A stretch of DNA of 51,297 nucleotides, taken from positions 1 through 51,297 of the forward strand of contig CAIMWH010000152.1 in NCBI GenBank assembly GCA_903845065.1, read 5' to 3'. The DNA is from an uncultured Rhodospirillales bacterium. GTDB lineage: Bacteria > Pseudomonadota > Alphaproteobacteria > Acetobacterales > Acetobacteraceae. The notes under the pieces were generated by a model. That model made no database searches. It saw only the letters and a list, made by a program, of their open reading frames with translations, and was not told the DNA's origin. Positions within the stretch are counted from its first letter, which is position 1. Every line of letters starts with the position of its first letter. Position numbers and translations under genes: made by a program. Below, piece by piece: positions 10,792 to 19,415 of the stretch.

Positions 10792-12237
10792 ATGAAACAC
10801 TTCGCCGCCAATCGCGAAAACCAGCATTACGTCAACGGCGCCTGGGTCGAGCCGTTGGAGGCCAAGCGGCTGGATGTCATCAACCCCTCCACCGAGGAAG
10901 CCTTCATCCAGATCGCCGTTGGTGGCGCCGCCGACGTCGATCGTGCCGTGGCCGCCGCGCGCGCCGCATTCCCATCCTTTTCGCACACCTCGCGCCAGGA
11001 GCGGCTCGATCTGCTGCGCGCCATCCTCGCCGAATACAACAAGCGCAAGGCCGACATCGCCGCCACCCTCACCGAGGAAATGGGCGCGCCGGCCAAGATG
11101 TCGCTCGAACGCCAGGCCGCCACCGGCACCGCCCATCTGGCGAAAATGATCGAGACCCTGGAGACCTACGCGTTCGAATACATGCAGGGCCGCACCCTGA
11201 TCGCTCGCGAGCCGATCGGCGTGGTCGGCCAGATCACGCCGTGGAACTGGCCGATCAACCAGATCGTCTGCAAGGTGGCCCCGGCCATCGCGGCGGGCTG
11301 CACCATGGTGCTGAAGCCCTCCGAGGTGGCGCCGCTCAACGCCATCATCTGGTCCGAGGTGATGCATGCCGCGGGCGTGCCGGCCGGCGTCTACAACATG
11401 GTGCAGGGCGAGGGCGGCGTGGTGGGCAATGCGATGTCCTCGCACCCCGATATCGACATGATGTCCTTCACCGGCTCCACCCGGGCGGGCATTCTGGTGG
11501 CGCAGGCCTCGGCCGTCACGGTGAAGCGGGTGTCGCAGGAACTCGGCGGCAAGTCGGCCAATATCCTGCTGCCGGATGTCGATTTCAAATCGGCCGTCAC
11601 CAAGGGCGTTCTTGGGATGATGGGCAACTCCGGCCAGTCCTGCAACGCGCCCACCCGCATGTTCGTCCCCGCCGACCGGCACGACGAGGTGAAGGCCTAC
11701 GCCAAGGCGGCGGCCGAAACGGTGATCGTGGGGGATGTGAACGACCCCGCCACCACCATCGGCCCGGTGGTCAGCGAGGTGCAGTTCAACAAGATCCAGC
11801 GCCTCATCCAGGCCGGCATCGCCGAGGGCGCCGAACTCGTCACCGGCGGCCCGGGCCGGCCGGAGCACCTCAACCGCGGCTACTTCGTGCGCCCCACCGT
11901 GTTCGCCGGGGTGACCAACGAGATGACCATCGCGCGCGAGGAGATCTTCGGGCCGGTGCTGGCGATCCTGCCCTACAAGGATGAAGCCGAAGCGGTGCGG
12001 ATGGCCAATGACACCGTCTATGGCCTCGCCGCCTACGTGCAGTCCGGCGATATCGACCATGCCCGCAAGGTGGCGGCCCAGATGCGGGCCGGCAACGTCT
12101 ACCTGAACTATCCCGTGGGCGACATGGGCGCCCCGTTCGGCGGTTACAAGCAGTCCGGCAACGGGCGGGAATATGCCCATTGGGGCCTCGAGGAATTCCT
12201 CGAAATCAAGGGTGTCGTTGGCTACGAAGCCGCCTGA
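10792..12237 (+). CDS. NAD(P)-dependent aldehyde dehydrogenase
   Basis: Oxidises an aldehyde to the acid with NAD(P). The 481-residue protein has the ALDH order of motifs: ITPWNWPINQ (oxyanion asparagine), KPSEVAPL, FTGSTRAG, the general base in SQELGGKS (about Glu250), the catalytic cysteine in GNSGQSCNAP (about Cys284) and EEIFGPVLAI. The start at ATG 10792 has a strong AGGAGG. The closest relatives are broad-specificity ALDHs, so the substrate is not predictable. It is flanked by sites A and B, and a 16-bp hairpin follows directly. Cytoplasmic. Confidence 0.93.
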   Translation: MKHFAANRENQHYVNGAWVEPLEAKRLDVINPSTEEAFIQIAVGGAADVDRAVAAARAAFPSFSHTSRQERLDLLRAILAEYNKRKADIAATLTEEMGAPAKMSLERQAATGTAHLAKMIETLETYAFEYMQGRTLIAREPIGVVGQITPWNWPINQIVCKVAPAIAAGCTMVLKPSEVAPLNAIIWSEVMHAAGVPAGVYNMVQGEGGVVGNAMSSHPDIDMMSFTGSTRAGILVAQASAVTVKRVSQELGGKSANILLPDVDFKSAVTKGVLGMMGNSGQSCNAPTRMFVPADRHDEVKAYAKAAAETVIVGDVNDPATTIGPVVSEVQFNKIQRLIQAGIAEGAELVTGGPGRPEHLNRGYFVRPTVFAGVTNEMTIAREEIFGPVLAILPYKDEAEAVRMANDTVYGLAAYVQSGDIDHARKVAAQMRAGNVYLNYPVGDMGAPFGGYKQSGNGREYAHWGLEEFLEIKGVVGYEAA

Positions 12238-12247
12238 GTGCGGTCAA

Positions 12248-12285
12248 GGCGTTCGGTTATGCAGAATTGTGCATAACCGAACGCC
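12248..12285. terminator. Perfect 16-bp hairpin after the aldehyde dehydrogenase
   Basis: The arms 12248-12263 and 12270-12285 are perfectly complementary around a GAATTG loop. The position, 11 nt after the stop, suits a terminator. The lack of a T tract, and the fact that its centre is one of the ModE-like boxes (site B), leave open that its main role is as a DNA operator. Confidence 0.5.
12255..12278. promoter_or_regulatory. ModE-like inverted repeat, site B
   Basis: GGTTAT, 12 nt, ATAACC: a perfectly symmetric version of the repeated site, embedded in the longer hairpin. It is centred 60 bp from site C, upstream of the modA gene. Both half-sites carry G instead of C at the first position compared with sites C, D and E. 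Confidence 0.45.
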
Positions 12286-12314
12286 ACCCGGCCTGGACGC
12301 CGCCTGTGGTGCCT

Positions 12315-12338
12315 CGCTATGCTCGACGTAATATATCG
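12315..12338. promoter_or_regulatory. ModE-like inverted repeat, site C, in the modA promoter
   Basis: CGCTAT (12315-12320), 12 nt, ATATCG (12333-12338, inverted half-site CGATAT). It ends 27 nt before the modA start. TAATAT (12329-12334), a good -10 box, lies inside it, so a bound repressor would block the promoter. Confidence 0.55.
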
Positions 12339-12365
12339 ACGACGGGCAACCGAAGGGACTTCCCC

Positions 12366-13115
12366 ATGCGCACGCTGCTGCTTCTGTCCATGCTGCTCGC
12401 ACCGCTGCAGGTGCAGGCCGCCGAACTCACCATGTTCGCCGCCGCCAGCCTCACCGAGGCGATGAAGGACATTTCGGCGCTGTGGGCCAAGGCCGGCCAC
12501 GAGCCGCTGCGGCTCTCCTTCGGCGCCAGTTCCACCCTCGCCCGCCAGGTGGAGCAGGGCGCGCCGGCCAACCTGTTCGCCTCCGCCGACGAGAAATGGG
12601 TGGACTACCTGGCCGAACGCAAGTTGCTCGCCGATGACACCCGCAAATCCCTCCTCGGCAATGACCTCGTGCTGATCGTGCCGGCCGACCGCGCGCGCAA
12701 AATCGCCGTCGACGCCACGCTCGACATCGCGGCCCTGCTCGGCCCCACCGGGCGGCTCGCCACCGGGGACCCGAAGCACGTCCCCGTCGGCCTCTACGCC
12801 GAGCAGGCGCTGCGCAACCTCGGCCTGTGGGACAAGGTACAGCCGCACCTCGCCAGCACCGAGGATGTGCGCGCCGCCCTGCTGCTGGTGGAGCGCGGCG
12901 AGGCGCCGGCCGGCATCGTCTACGCAACGGACGCCGCAGTCTCCAAGGGCGTCAGCATCGCCGGCGCCTTCCCGGAGGCCAGCCACGACCCGATTTCCTA
13001 TCCTTTCGCGGTGACCAAGGTCGGCGACAATGCCGAGGCGCGCGCCTTCATGGCGTTCCTGGCCGGCCAGGACGCGCGCGCGGTGTTCGTGCGGCGCGGC
13101 TTCAGGGTGCGGTAG
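12366..13115 (+). CDS. modA: Molybdate ABC transporter substrate-binding protein ModA
   Basis: Periplasmic oxyanion receptor of 249 residues with a Sec signal (MRTLLLLSMLLAPLQVQA). The ModA pattern is clear: LTMFAAASLTEAM with the first binding serine, LSFGASSTLARQVEQGAPANLFASAD with the second, and GIVYATDA near the C-terminal binding tyrosine. GAAGGGA lies 8-9 nt before the chosen ATG; the longer frame runs through sites B and C. No modB or modC lies in the window, so permease and ATPase must be elsewhere. Its 3' end overlaps the converging DUF2325 gene by 14 nt. Confidence 0.92.
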   Translation: MRTLLLLSMLLAPLQVQAAELTMFAAASLTEAMKDISALWAKAGHEPLRLSFGASSTLARQVEQGAPANLFASADEKWVDYLAERKLLADDTRKSLLGNDLVLIVPADRARKIAVDATLDIAALLGPTGRLATGDPKHVPVGLYAEQALRNLGLWDKVQPHLASTEDVRAALLLVERGEAPAGIVYATDAAVSKGVSIAGAFPEASHDPISYPFAVTKVGDNAEARAFMAFLAGQDARAVFVRRGFRVR

Positions 13116-14370
13116 CGAGCCGCGCCATCCCGGCGAGGAACGCGCTGGCGCTGGCGGACCGCAGGGCGACGAACGGGCGGCCCGATTTCGCGCAGCCACG
13201 TTTGACGGCGCCCACCGCGCGGTGGCTCACGCAGTCCACCGGGAACATCACCACATCGGCCCGCGCGATCAGGCTGGCCAGCAATGTGTCATTGTCCTCG
13301 ATGCCGCCATCATGTTCGAGCAGCACGGCGCCGGCCCGCGCGGAGGTGTGGCGCAGGGCGGCGAGGAGCTGCGGCCGGCCGCCGACGTAGAGAATGGTGG
13401 TGTTGTCCAATCGCGGCAGCCCGGCCGGCGCGGCGGGCGTGGCATCCACGAGCAGGGGCTCGATGGCCGCGAGATCGGCGCGGACCGCCGCGGCGTCCTG
13501 TTCGGCATCCGTCCGCAAGCCGCGCTCGCGCAGCACCTCCGCCCGCAGCGCCGCACGATCCTGCTCGGCCGCCTGGCGGCGCGCGGCCTCGCGGCCGAGG
13601 CGGGCCTCAAGGTCGATCACCAAGGCACGCAGCGCCGCGTCGCCGCCCGATTCGGCTTGGGGTGGTTGATCGGCTATCCGCTGGGCGAGGGCCGCGCGCA
13701 GATCGCGGATGGTCGCGTCGCGGCTGACGATCGCCGCCTGCATCGCCGCCTGCTGGCGGGCCACCTTGTCCTCCAGGACGGTGCGCGCCGCCTCCAGGTC
13801 CCGCAGCCGCCGGATGTCGGCGCGATTGGCCGCCCCCACCAGGTGCGAGAGCATGTGCACGTCGCCGAACGCCTCGCCGAGAAGCGCCCGGCTGCTCGCG
13901 GGATGCGTCATCACCGCCCAGTAGGCGCCCGGGATATCGCCGCCCTCCACCGCCACACGCCAGAACTGCCGCACCTCGTCCTCGCCGCGCGCCCGGGCGA
14001 AATGGTTGATGGTGAGCCGGTGGCGGGTATCGAGAGTCTTGTGCAGCAGCTTGCCCGCGACATCGTGGCGGGCGGCGATGGTGACGCCCATCTTGTGCGC
14101 CGCGTGATCGTCCACATCCGCGGCGGCGAGGCCGAGTTTGACCAGCAGGTGGCGCAAGTCGCCGGTGGCCAGGCAGGTGCCGACGATGGAGCAGTGCATC
14201 CAGGGGGTGATTTCCCACAGCCGGGTGCGGGTCGGCGCCGCTTGATGGGCCGGCGCCTCCCGCGTCACCAGCGGGGCCGGCGGCACGCGTACGCTGAATG
14301 TGCGCGTGAGCGCGGCGGGTGGTGCCGCCAAGTCGCCCCAGGCCGCCGGGCTCCACTGGATCACTGACAT
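13102..14370 (-). CDS. DUF2325 protein with histidine/cysteine-rich N-terminal domain
   Basis: 422 residues in three parts. Residues about 50-180 form a helical domain rich in potential metal ligands (MHCSIVGTC at 58-66, DDHAAH at 87-92, several further histidines to His176). Residues about 185-305 are a charged coiled coil. Residues 325-415 are the DUF2325 domain (ILYVGGRPQLL, EHDGGIEDN, FPVDCVSH, AVKRGC). The family's role is unknown to me. I chose ATG 14370 because AGGA lies 6 nt upstream; the longer frame crosses site D. The gene lies between two ModA-type genes and diverges from the second. Confidence 0.8.
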   Translation of the reverse strand: MSVIQWSPAAWGDLAAPPAALTRTFSVRVPPAPLVTREAPAHQAAPTRTRLWEITPWMHCSIVGTCLATGDLRHLLVKLGLAAADVDDHAAHKMGVTIAARHDVAGKLLHKTLDTRHRLTINHFARARGEDEVRQFWRVAVEGGDIPGAYWAVMTHPASSRALLGEAFGDVHMLSHLVGAANRADIRRLRDLEAARTVLEDKVARQQAAMQAAIVSRDATIRDLRAALAQRIADQPPQAESGGDAALRALVIDLEARLGREAARRQAAEQDRAALRAEVLRERGLRTDAEQDAAAVRADLAAIEPLLVDATPAAPAGLPRLDNTTILYVGGRPQLLAALRHTSARAGAVLLEHDGGIEDNDTLLASLIARADVVMFPVDCVSHRAVGAVKRGCAKSGRPFVALRSASASAFLAGMARLATAP

Positions 14371-14379
14371 GCCGATCCT

Positions 14380-14403
14380 CGCTATGTCATTATTTGCATA
14401 ACG
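14380..14403. promoter_or_regulatory. ModE-like inverted repeat, site D, upstream of the DUF2325 gene
   Basis: CGCTAT (14380-14385), 12 nt, ATAACG (14398-14403, inverted half-site CGTTAT). It abuts the ribosome binding site of the minus-strand DUF2325 gene. On that strand AATAAT (14394-14389), a near-consensus -10 box, sits in its centre, giving a very short leader. Confidence 0.55.
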
Positions 14404-14483
14404 ATCCTGCCCGGCATTGCCCGCATCCGCAAGCCCCGCATCGCCCTCGAATGCGTCGACCACGGCTCTTTCGGTTGCATTAT

Positions 14484-14507
14484 CGCTATGCTAATTCGAA
14501 TATGTCG
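14484..14507. promoter_or_regulatory. ModE-like inverted repeat, site E, upstream of the ModA-like fusion gene
   Basis: CGCTAT (14484-14489), 12 nt, ATGTCG (14502-14507, inverted half-site CGACAT, one deviation). It ends 19 nt before the start codon at 14527. With site D it occupies the divergent promoter region. Confidence 0.45.
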
Positions 14508-14526
14508 ATTCCGACGGAGACCTTCT

Positions 14527-15747
14527 ATGCGACGGATTTTCATCCCCGCCTTCGCCTTCCTGGCCCTGTCTACCGCCGTCGCCAGTGCCGACACCTTCCA
14601 GTTGAGCGGTGCCGGCAGCCTCACTGGCGTGATGTCCGATCTGATACGACGTTTCCCGGCCGGGACGGACACCATCGCCCCACCCGAGTTCGGCCCATCC
14701 GGGCTGATGCGCCAGAAAATCGAGGCCGGCGCCCCGGCTGACCTGTTCACCTCCGCCGACATGGCGCACGCCCGCGCCCTCGTTGCCGGGCGGGCCGAGC
14801 GCATGGTGATCCACTTCACCCGCAACCAGCTTTGCGCCCTCGCCCGCCCCGCCATCGGCCTCACGCCCGCGAACATGCTGGATCGCCTGCTCGATCCCGC
14901 CGTGCGCATCGCCACCTCCACGCCGGGCGCCGATCCGGGCGGCGACTATGCCTGGGCGGTGTTCGCCCGTGCCGAGGCGCTGCACCCCGGCGCCCGCGCC
15001 GCGCTGGAAGCCAAGGCGCAGCCCTTGGTGGGCGGCGGCGCCAAAACCCCGCTGCTGGTGCCCGGCAAGGGTGCGGTCGAGGGCGTGTTCCTCGCCGACC
15101 GGGCCGATGTCATGCTGGGCTATTGCAGCAGCGGCGAGCCGGTGCGGCGCGAAATCCCTGCCCTCGTCAACGTACCGCTGCCGGCCGGGCTCGCCGTCGG
15201 GCCGGCCTACGGCATGGTGCTTCTCAACGCCAAGCCGGTCACCCTGCGCTTTGCCGCCTTCGTGATGTCCGAGACCGGGCAATCCGTGCTGCGCGCCTAT
15301 GGGTTTGATCCGGTGGCCCTCGCCGAGCAGCCTGCCCCGGTGCCCGGCGTTTTCGTGCAGCGGCGCGGCCTGACGGCCCGGCTCCTCGCGCCCGACCGTC
15401 TCGCCGCCCTTCCCCCGTTCACCCAGAAAATCACCCCGAGCCACGGCGACAAGGCCAGCGAACTGACCGGCCCGCTGCTGTGGGATGTGCTGGCCGCCGC
15501 CGGCGCCATCGACCCCGCCAAACCGGCCGAGCAGGTGCGCCTGACCGTCCGCGTCACCGGCGCCGACGGCTACACCGCCGTCATCGCCCTCGCCGAATTG
15601 TCGCCCGAATTCGCCGGCCACCCGGTCCTGCTCGCCACCACCCTCAACGGCACCGCCCTCCCGCCCGGCAGCCTGCGCCTGGTGGTGCCCGGCGAAAAAC
15701 GTGGCGGCCGCTCGGTTCGCGACGTGGTACGCATCGACGTCGACTGA
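14527..15747 (+). CDS. ModA-like substrate-binding protein fused to a molybdopterin-binding-type domain
   Basis: A 406-residue exported protein (signal to about residue 21, ASA). Residues about 24-260 are a ModA-like receptor: [33 protein letters not shown] and TSAD, all in the ModA order. Residues about 280-405 resemble the molybdopterin-binding domain of the sulfite oxidase family, in the short form: [35 protein letters not shown] and [18 protein letters not shown]. That domain has no cysteine, so it lacks the molybdenum-ligating thiolate of true sulfite oxidases. GGAG precedes the ATG by about 7 nt. It is followed after 22 nt by a TrmO-like gene. Confidence 0.82.
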   Translation: MRRIFIPAFAFLALSTAVASADTFQLSGAGSLTGVMSDLIRRFPAGTDTIAPPEFGPSGLMRQKIEAGAPADLFTSADMAHARALVAGRAERMVIHFTRNQLCALARPAIGLTPANMLDRLLDPAVRIATSTPGADPGGDYAWAVFARAEALHPGARAALEAKAQPLVGGGAKTPLLVPGKGAVEGVFLADRADVMLGYCSSGEPVRREIPALVNVPLPAGLAVGPAYGMVLLNAKPVTLRFAAFVMSETGQSVLRAYGFDPVALAEQPAPVPGVFVQRRGLTARLLAPDRLAALPPFTQKITPSHGDKASELTGPLLWDVLAAAGAIDPAKPAEQVRLTVRVTGADGYTAVIALAELSPEFAGHPVLLATTLNGTALPPGSLRLVVPGEKRGGRSVRDVVRIDVD

Positions 15748-15769
15748 ACATCCCCGAAGGACCACCCAC

Positions 15770-16282
15770 ATGGTACGCGAAAGCGAAATCCGCCCCGGCG
15801 AAATCACCGTCGACCCGCCGGCCGCAACCGATGCCGGGCTGGTCTTCATCGGCCGCATCCACACCCCCTGGACATCGCGGATGCACACCCCCCGCCAGGG
15901 CCGGCATGATGGCCCGGTGTGCCGTATCGAGGTTTTCGAACCCTGGGTGCCGGCGCTGGACGGGGTCAGCCGGCACGAGCGTCTGGAGGTGATCTACTGG
16001 CTCCACCTGTCGCGCCGCGACCTGGTGCACCAGAGCCCGGCCAATGACGGCACCACCCGCGGCACCTTCTCCATCCGCTCGCCGGTGCGGCCGAACCCGC
16101 TCGGCACCTCCATCGTCAAGCTGCTGCGCATCGAGGGCGGCAGCCTGTTCATCCAGGGGATCGACTGCCTCGACGGCACGCCATTGCTCGACCTCAAGCC
16201 CGATCGCACCCTGTTCACCCCAATCGCGCCGCCGCAGGAGGGTGACTTCCAGGTGGCCGCGGCCGCCCACAAACCAGCGTAG
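15770..16282 (+). CDS. TrmO-like tRNA methyltransferase (TsaA/UPF0066 family)
   Basis: Family members such as TrmO methylate N6-threonylcarbamoyladenosine at position 37 of tRNA with SAM. Shown here: [12 protein letters not shown] at the N-terminus, [13 protein letters not shown] (typical RSPxRPNPIG) and [15 protein letters not shown]. At 170 residues it is a short form without the C-terminal domain of the E. coli protein. ATG 15770 is preceded by GAAGGA at 8 nt. It is probably cotranscribed with the ModA-like fusion gene, which could put it under the same control; whether its substrate is tRNA is not certain. Confidence 0.75.
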   Translation: MVRESEIRPGEITVDPPAATDAGLVFIGRIHTPWTSRMHTPRQGRHDGPVCRIEVFEPWVPALDGVSRHERLEVIYWLHLSRRDLVHQSPANDGTTRGTFSIRSPVRPNPLGTSIVKLLRIEGGSLFIQGIDCLDGTPLLDLKPDRTLFTPIAPPQEGDFQVAAAAHKPA

Positions 16283-16316
16283 CGCCTGCCGCCGCGCCGA
16301 TATTGCGGATTGCCAA

Positions 16317-16352
16317 GCCGGCCGAAATTCACGAACGTGACGAACGGCCGGC
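16317..16352. terminator. Hairpin between the trmO-like and amidase genes
   Basis: GCCGGCCG (16317-16324) pairs perfectly with CGGCCGGC (16345-16352). Inside the loop, TCACG-AA-CGTGA forms a second small dyad. No T run follows, so this is a possible factor-dependent terminator or an operator for the amidase gene. Confidence 0.35.
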
Positions 16353-16395
16353 AAGAGCCGAATCAATCCTCAATGCAATCGGTGGTACTCTTACG

Positions 16396-17811
16396 ATGGA
16401 TACCGATGAACTCGGCTACCTCGGCGTGGCGGAACTCGCCGCGCTGTATCGGGCCAAACACCTGTCACCCGTGGAGGTGGCCAAAGCGGTGCTGGCGCAT
16501 ATCGAGCGCGTGGAGCCCGCCGTCAACGCCATGATGCGGTTGACCCCGGAGCACGCGCTGGCCGCCGCCCGGCGCTCGGAGGAGATTTTCCAGCGCGGCG
16601 AAACGCCCCGGCTGCTGGAAGGCGTGCCGGTCACCATCAAGGACCTGCAACACACCAAGGGCGTGCAAACCGATTTCGCCAGCGCGGTGATGCAGGGCAC
16701 CATTCCCGATGTGGACGCACCCTGCGTGTCCCGCCTGCTCGATGCTGGCGGCATGATGATGGGCAAGACCACTTCGGCGGCCGAATGGGGTTGGAAGGGG
16801 GTCAGCCAGGCGCCGATCTCGGGCATCACCCACAACCCGTGGGGCCGGGGTCTCAACGCCGGCGCCTCCTCGGCTGGCGCCGGCGTGGCGGCCGCCTGCG
16901 GCTACGGCCCGCTGCACCAGGGCGGCGATGGCGCGGGCTCCATCCGCATGCCGGCCCATTTCTCCGGCGTGTATGGCTTCAAGCCCACCCATGGCCGGGT
17001 GCCGAACTGGCCGATGTCCAACAACGACCTCGCCACCCATATCGGCCCCCTCACCCGCACCGTGCTCGATGCCGCGCTGATGACCCAGGCGATGGCCGGC
17101 CCGCATGTGTGGGACTACACCTCGCTGGAAGCCCCACCGCAGGACTATGCGTCCCACCTGCACGCCGACATGAAGGGCAAGCGCATCGGCTACTCGCGGG
17201 ACCTCGGGCACGCCCGCGTCGATCCCGAAGTGGCCGCCGCCGTGGACATCGCGGTGAAGGCGTTCGAGGACATGGGCGCAATCGTCGAGGAAGTCACCCC
17301 GGCCTGGGGCAAACTCGGCCCCGAACTGGTGCGCTTCTTCTGGCCCGCTACCTTCACCGGCCGGCTGCGCCATCTGCCGGAGTTCGAAAGCCGGATGGAC
17401 CCCGGTTTTGTCGCCATGATCAAGTATGCGTCCGGCTTCACCACCTCGCAGTTCATGCAGATGCGCGAACGCCGCTTCGCCTACGTGCAGGCGATCCACG
17501 AATACATGGAGGGCTTCGATTTCCTGCTCTCGCCCGCCGTCAGCGTCGCCGCCTTCCCGGCCGACAAGCTGCAACCGGCGCACTGGCCGCAGCACGAATG
17601 GGATTGGCTGATGTGGGCCGAGTTCTCCTACCCGTTCAACTGGTCCGGCAGCCCGGCCGCCAGCGTGCCGTGCGGCTTCACCCCCGCCGGCTTGCCGGTG
17701 GGCCTGCAAATCGTCGGCCGCCGGTTTGACGATCTCGGCGTGCTGCAAGCCAGCGCCGCCTTCGAGGCCGCCCGCCCGTGGGCACAGCACCGCCCGCCAC
17801 TCGCCGCCTGA
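16396..17811 (+). CDS. Amidase signature family hydrolase
   Basis: Hydrolyses a carbon-nitrogen amide bond with the Ser-cisSer-Lys triad. The lysine is in VTIKDL, the cis-serine in GASSAGAG and the nucleophile in DGAGSIRMPA, with FSGVYGFKPT after it. The usual GGSSGG loop is altered (GASSAG). The 471-residue length is typical. ATG 16396 matches the family start (DELGYLGVAELAALYRAK); the frame upstream has no such match. The binding-protein gene follows after 30 nt, so the pair may take up and hydrolyse an amide or short peptide. Not part of a GatCAB cluster. Confidence 0.88.
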   Translation: MDTDELGYLGVAELAALYRAKHLSPVEVAKAVLAHIERVEPAVNAMMRLTPEHALAAARRSEEIFQRGETPRLLEGVPVTIKDLQHTKGVQTDFASAVMQGTIPDVDAPCVSRLLDAGGMMMGKTTSAAEWGWKGVSQAPISGITHNPWGRGLNAGASSAGAGVAAACGYGPLHQGGDGAGSIRMPAHFSGVYGFKPTHGRVPNWPMSNNDLATHIGPLTRTVLDAALMTQAMAGPHVWDYTSLEAPPQDYASHLHADMKGKRIGYSRDLGHARVDPEVAAAVDIAVKAFEDMGAIVEEVTPAWGKLGPELVRFFWPATFTGRLRHLPEFESRMDPGFVAMIKYASGFTTSQFMQMRERRFAYVQAIHEYMEGFDFLLSPAVSVAAFPADKLQPAHWPQHEWDWLMWAEFSYPFNWSGSPAASVPCGFTPAGLPVGLQIVGRRFDDLGVLQASAAFEAARPWAQHRPPLAA

Positions 17812-17841
17812 GGACTTCTTACTGCAAGGAAAGAGACCGCC

Positions 17842-19413
17842 ATGAAGCGCCGTGACTTCCTCGCCACCTCCGCCGCCGCCACCCTCGCCGCCCCCGCCGT
17901 CGCGCAGCCGCGCACCACGGTGAAGTTCGTCCCCCAGGCCGACCTTGCGCTGCTCGATCCGGTGTTCACCACCGGCCTCGTCACCCGCAACCATGGCTTC
18001 CTGGTCTATGACCAGCTCTACGGGCTCGACGACAACTTCGCCCCGCAGCCGCAGATGGTCGAAGGCCACACCATCGAGAATGACGGCAAGACCTGGAAAC
18101 TCACCCTGCGCGAGGGGATGAAGTTCCATGACGGCACCCCCGTGCTGGCGCGCGATGCGGTGGCCAGCGTGGATCGCTGGATGAAGATCGACGCCTTCGG
18201 CCAGACCCTGCGCGGCGTGACCGAGGAAATGAGCGCCACGTCGGACCGGGTGATCCAGTTCCGCCTGAAAAAGCCGTTTCCGCTGCTGCCCACCGCACTC
18301 GCCAAGCCCTCGGCGTTCTGCCCGGTACTGCCCGAGCGCCTGGCGCAGACGCCGGTGAATGTGCAGATCACCGACATGACCGGCAGCGGCCCGTTCCGCT
18401 ACATCGCCGGCGAACGCGTCGCCGGTTCGCGCAACGTCTACGAGAAATTCGCCGGCTACCTGCCCCGCTCCAGCGGCACCCCGAGTTTCGCCGCCGGCCC
18501 CAAGGTGGCCTATGTCGATCGCGTCGAATGGGTGACCATCCCCGATGCCTCCACCGCCGCCGCCGCCCTGCAATCGGGCGAGATCGACTGGTGGGAGCAG
18601 CCCCAGCCGGACCTGCTGCCGCTGCTGCGCAAGCACAAGGACATCCTGGTGGAGGCCAAGGAGCGCGGCGGCCTGATGGGCATGATCCGCTTCAACCACC
18701 TAGTGCCGCCGTTCGACAATCCGGCCATCCGCCGCGCCTTCCTCGCCGGCGTCAACCAGACCGAATACATGACCGCGGTGATGGGCGAGGAGAAGTCGCT
18801 GTGGAACGATCGCTGCGGCTTCTTCCTGCCGGGCAGTTCGATCGCCACCGAAGCCGGGCTTGAGGTAATGACCGGGCCGCGCAGCTTCGACAAGGTGAAG
18901 CGCGACCTGGAAGCCGCCGGCTACAAGGGCGAGCGCGTAGTGTTCCTGGTGCCGACCGACCTGCCGTCGCTGAACGCCATGAGCCAGATCGCGGCGGACA
19001 TGTTCCGCAAGGTGGGCATCAACCTCGACTACCAGACGCTGGACTGGGGCACCGTGCTGCCGCGCCTGGCCAACAAGGAGGGGCTGGACAAGGGCGGCTG
19101 GAGCGTGTGGTGCAACTACATCCCGGGCATCATTGCCGCGACGCCCGCCACCCAGTCCTACGTGCGCGGGCTCGGCCGCAGCGGGCCGTTCGGCTGGCCG
19201 GAGTCGCCCAAGATCGAGGCGCTGCGGGATGCCTTCATGGATGCCACCACCCTGGCCGAGCAGCAGCGCATCTGCAGCGATCTTCAGCTCCAGGCGTGGC
19301 AGGACGTGCCCTACATCCCCACCGGCGCCTGGATGCAGCCGTTCGCTTTTCGCAAGAACATCACGGGCATGCTCAACGGCTTCCCGCTGTTCCACAACAT
19401 CCGCAAGGGCTGA
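17842..19413 (+). CDS. ABC transporter substrate-binding protein, peptide/nickel type (family 5), Tat-exported
   Basis: A 523-residue periplasmic receptor of the DppA/OppA class. A twin-arginine signal (MKRRDFLATSAAATLAAP) precedes the domain. Family features include WKLTLREGMKFHDGTPV, SGPFRYIAGERV, the hinge FNHLVPPFDNPAIRRAFLAGV and a typical C-terminal lobe. An AAGGA lies upstream. No permease or ATPase genes adjoin it; it follows the amidase, so the transported solute may be the amidase substrate. It ends 2 nt from the stop of the converging PIG-L deacetylase. Confidence 0.92.
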   Translation: MKRRDFLATSAAATLAAPAVAQPRTTVKFVPQADLALLDPVFTTGLVTRNHGFLVYDQLYGLDDNFAPQPQMVEGHTIENDGKTWKLTLREGMKFHDGTPVLARDAVASVDRWMKIDAFGQTLRGVTEEMSATSDRVIQFRLKKPFPLLPTALAKPSAFCPVLPERLAQTPVNVQITDMTGSGPFRYIAGERVAGSRNVYEKFAGYLPRSSGTPSFAAGPKVAYVDRVEWVTIPDASTAAAALQSGEIDWWEQPQPDLLPLLRKHKDILVEAKERGGLMGMIRFNHLVPPFDNPAIRRAFLAGVNQTEYMTAVMGEEKSLWNDRCGFFLPGSSIATEAGLEVMTGPRSFDKVKRDLEAAGYKGERVVFLVPTDLPSLNAMSQIAADMFRKVGINLDYQTLDWGTVLPRLANKEGLDKGGWSVWCNYIPGIIAATPATQSYVRGLGRSGPFGWPESPKIEALRDAFMDATTLAEQQRICSDLQLQAWQDVPYIPTGAWMQPFAFRKNITGMLNGFPLFHNIRKG

Positions 19414-19415
19414 CC

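Noticed and set aside
12268-12276. DnaA-box-like TGTGCATAA in the hairpin after the aldehyde dehydrogenase
   Set aside because: A single copy within a symmetric site explained better as an operator or terminator; no replication genes or AT-rich unwinding region nearby.
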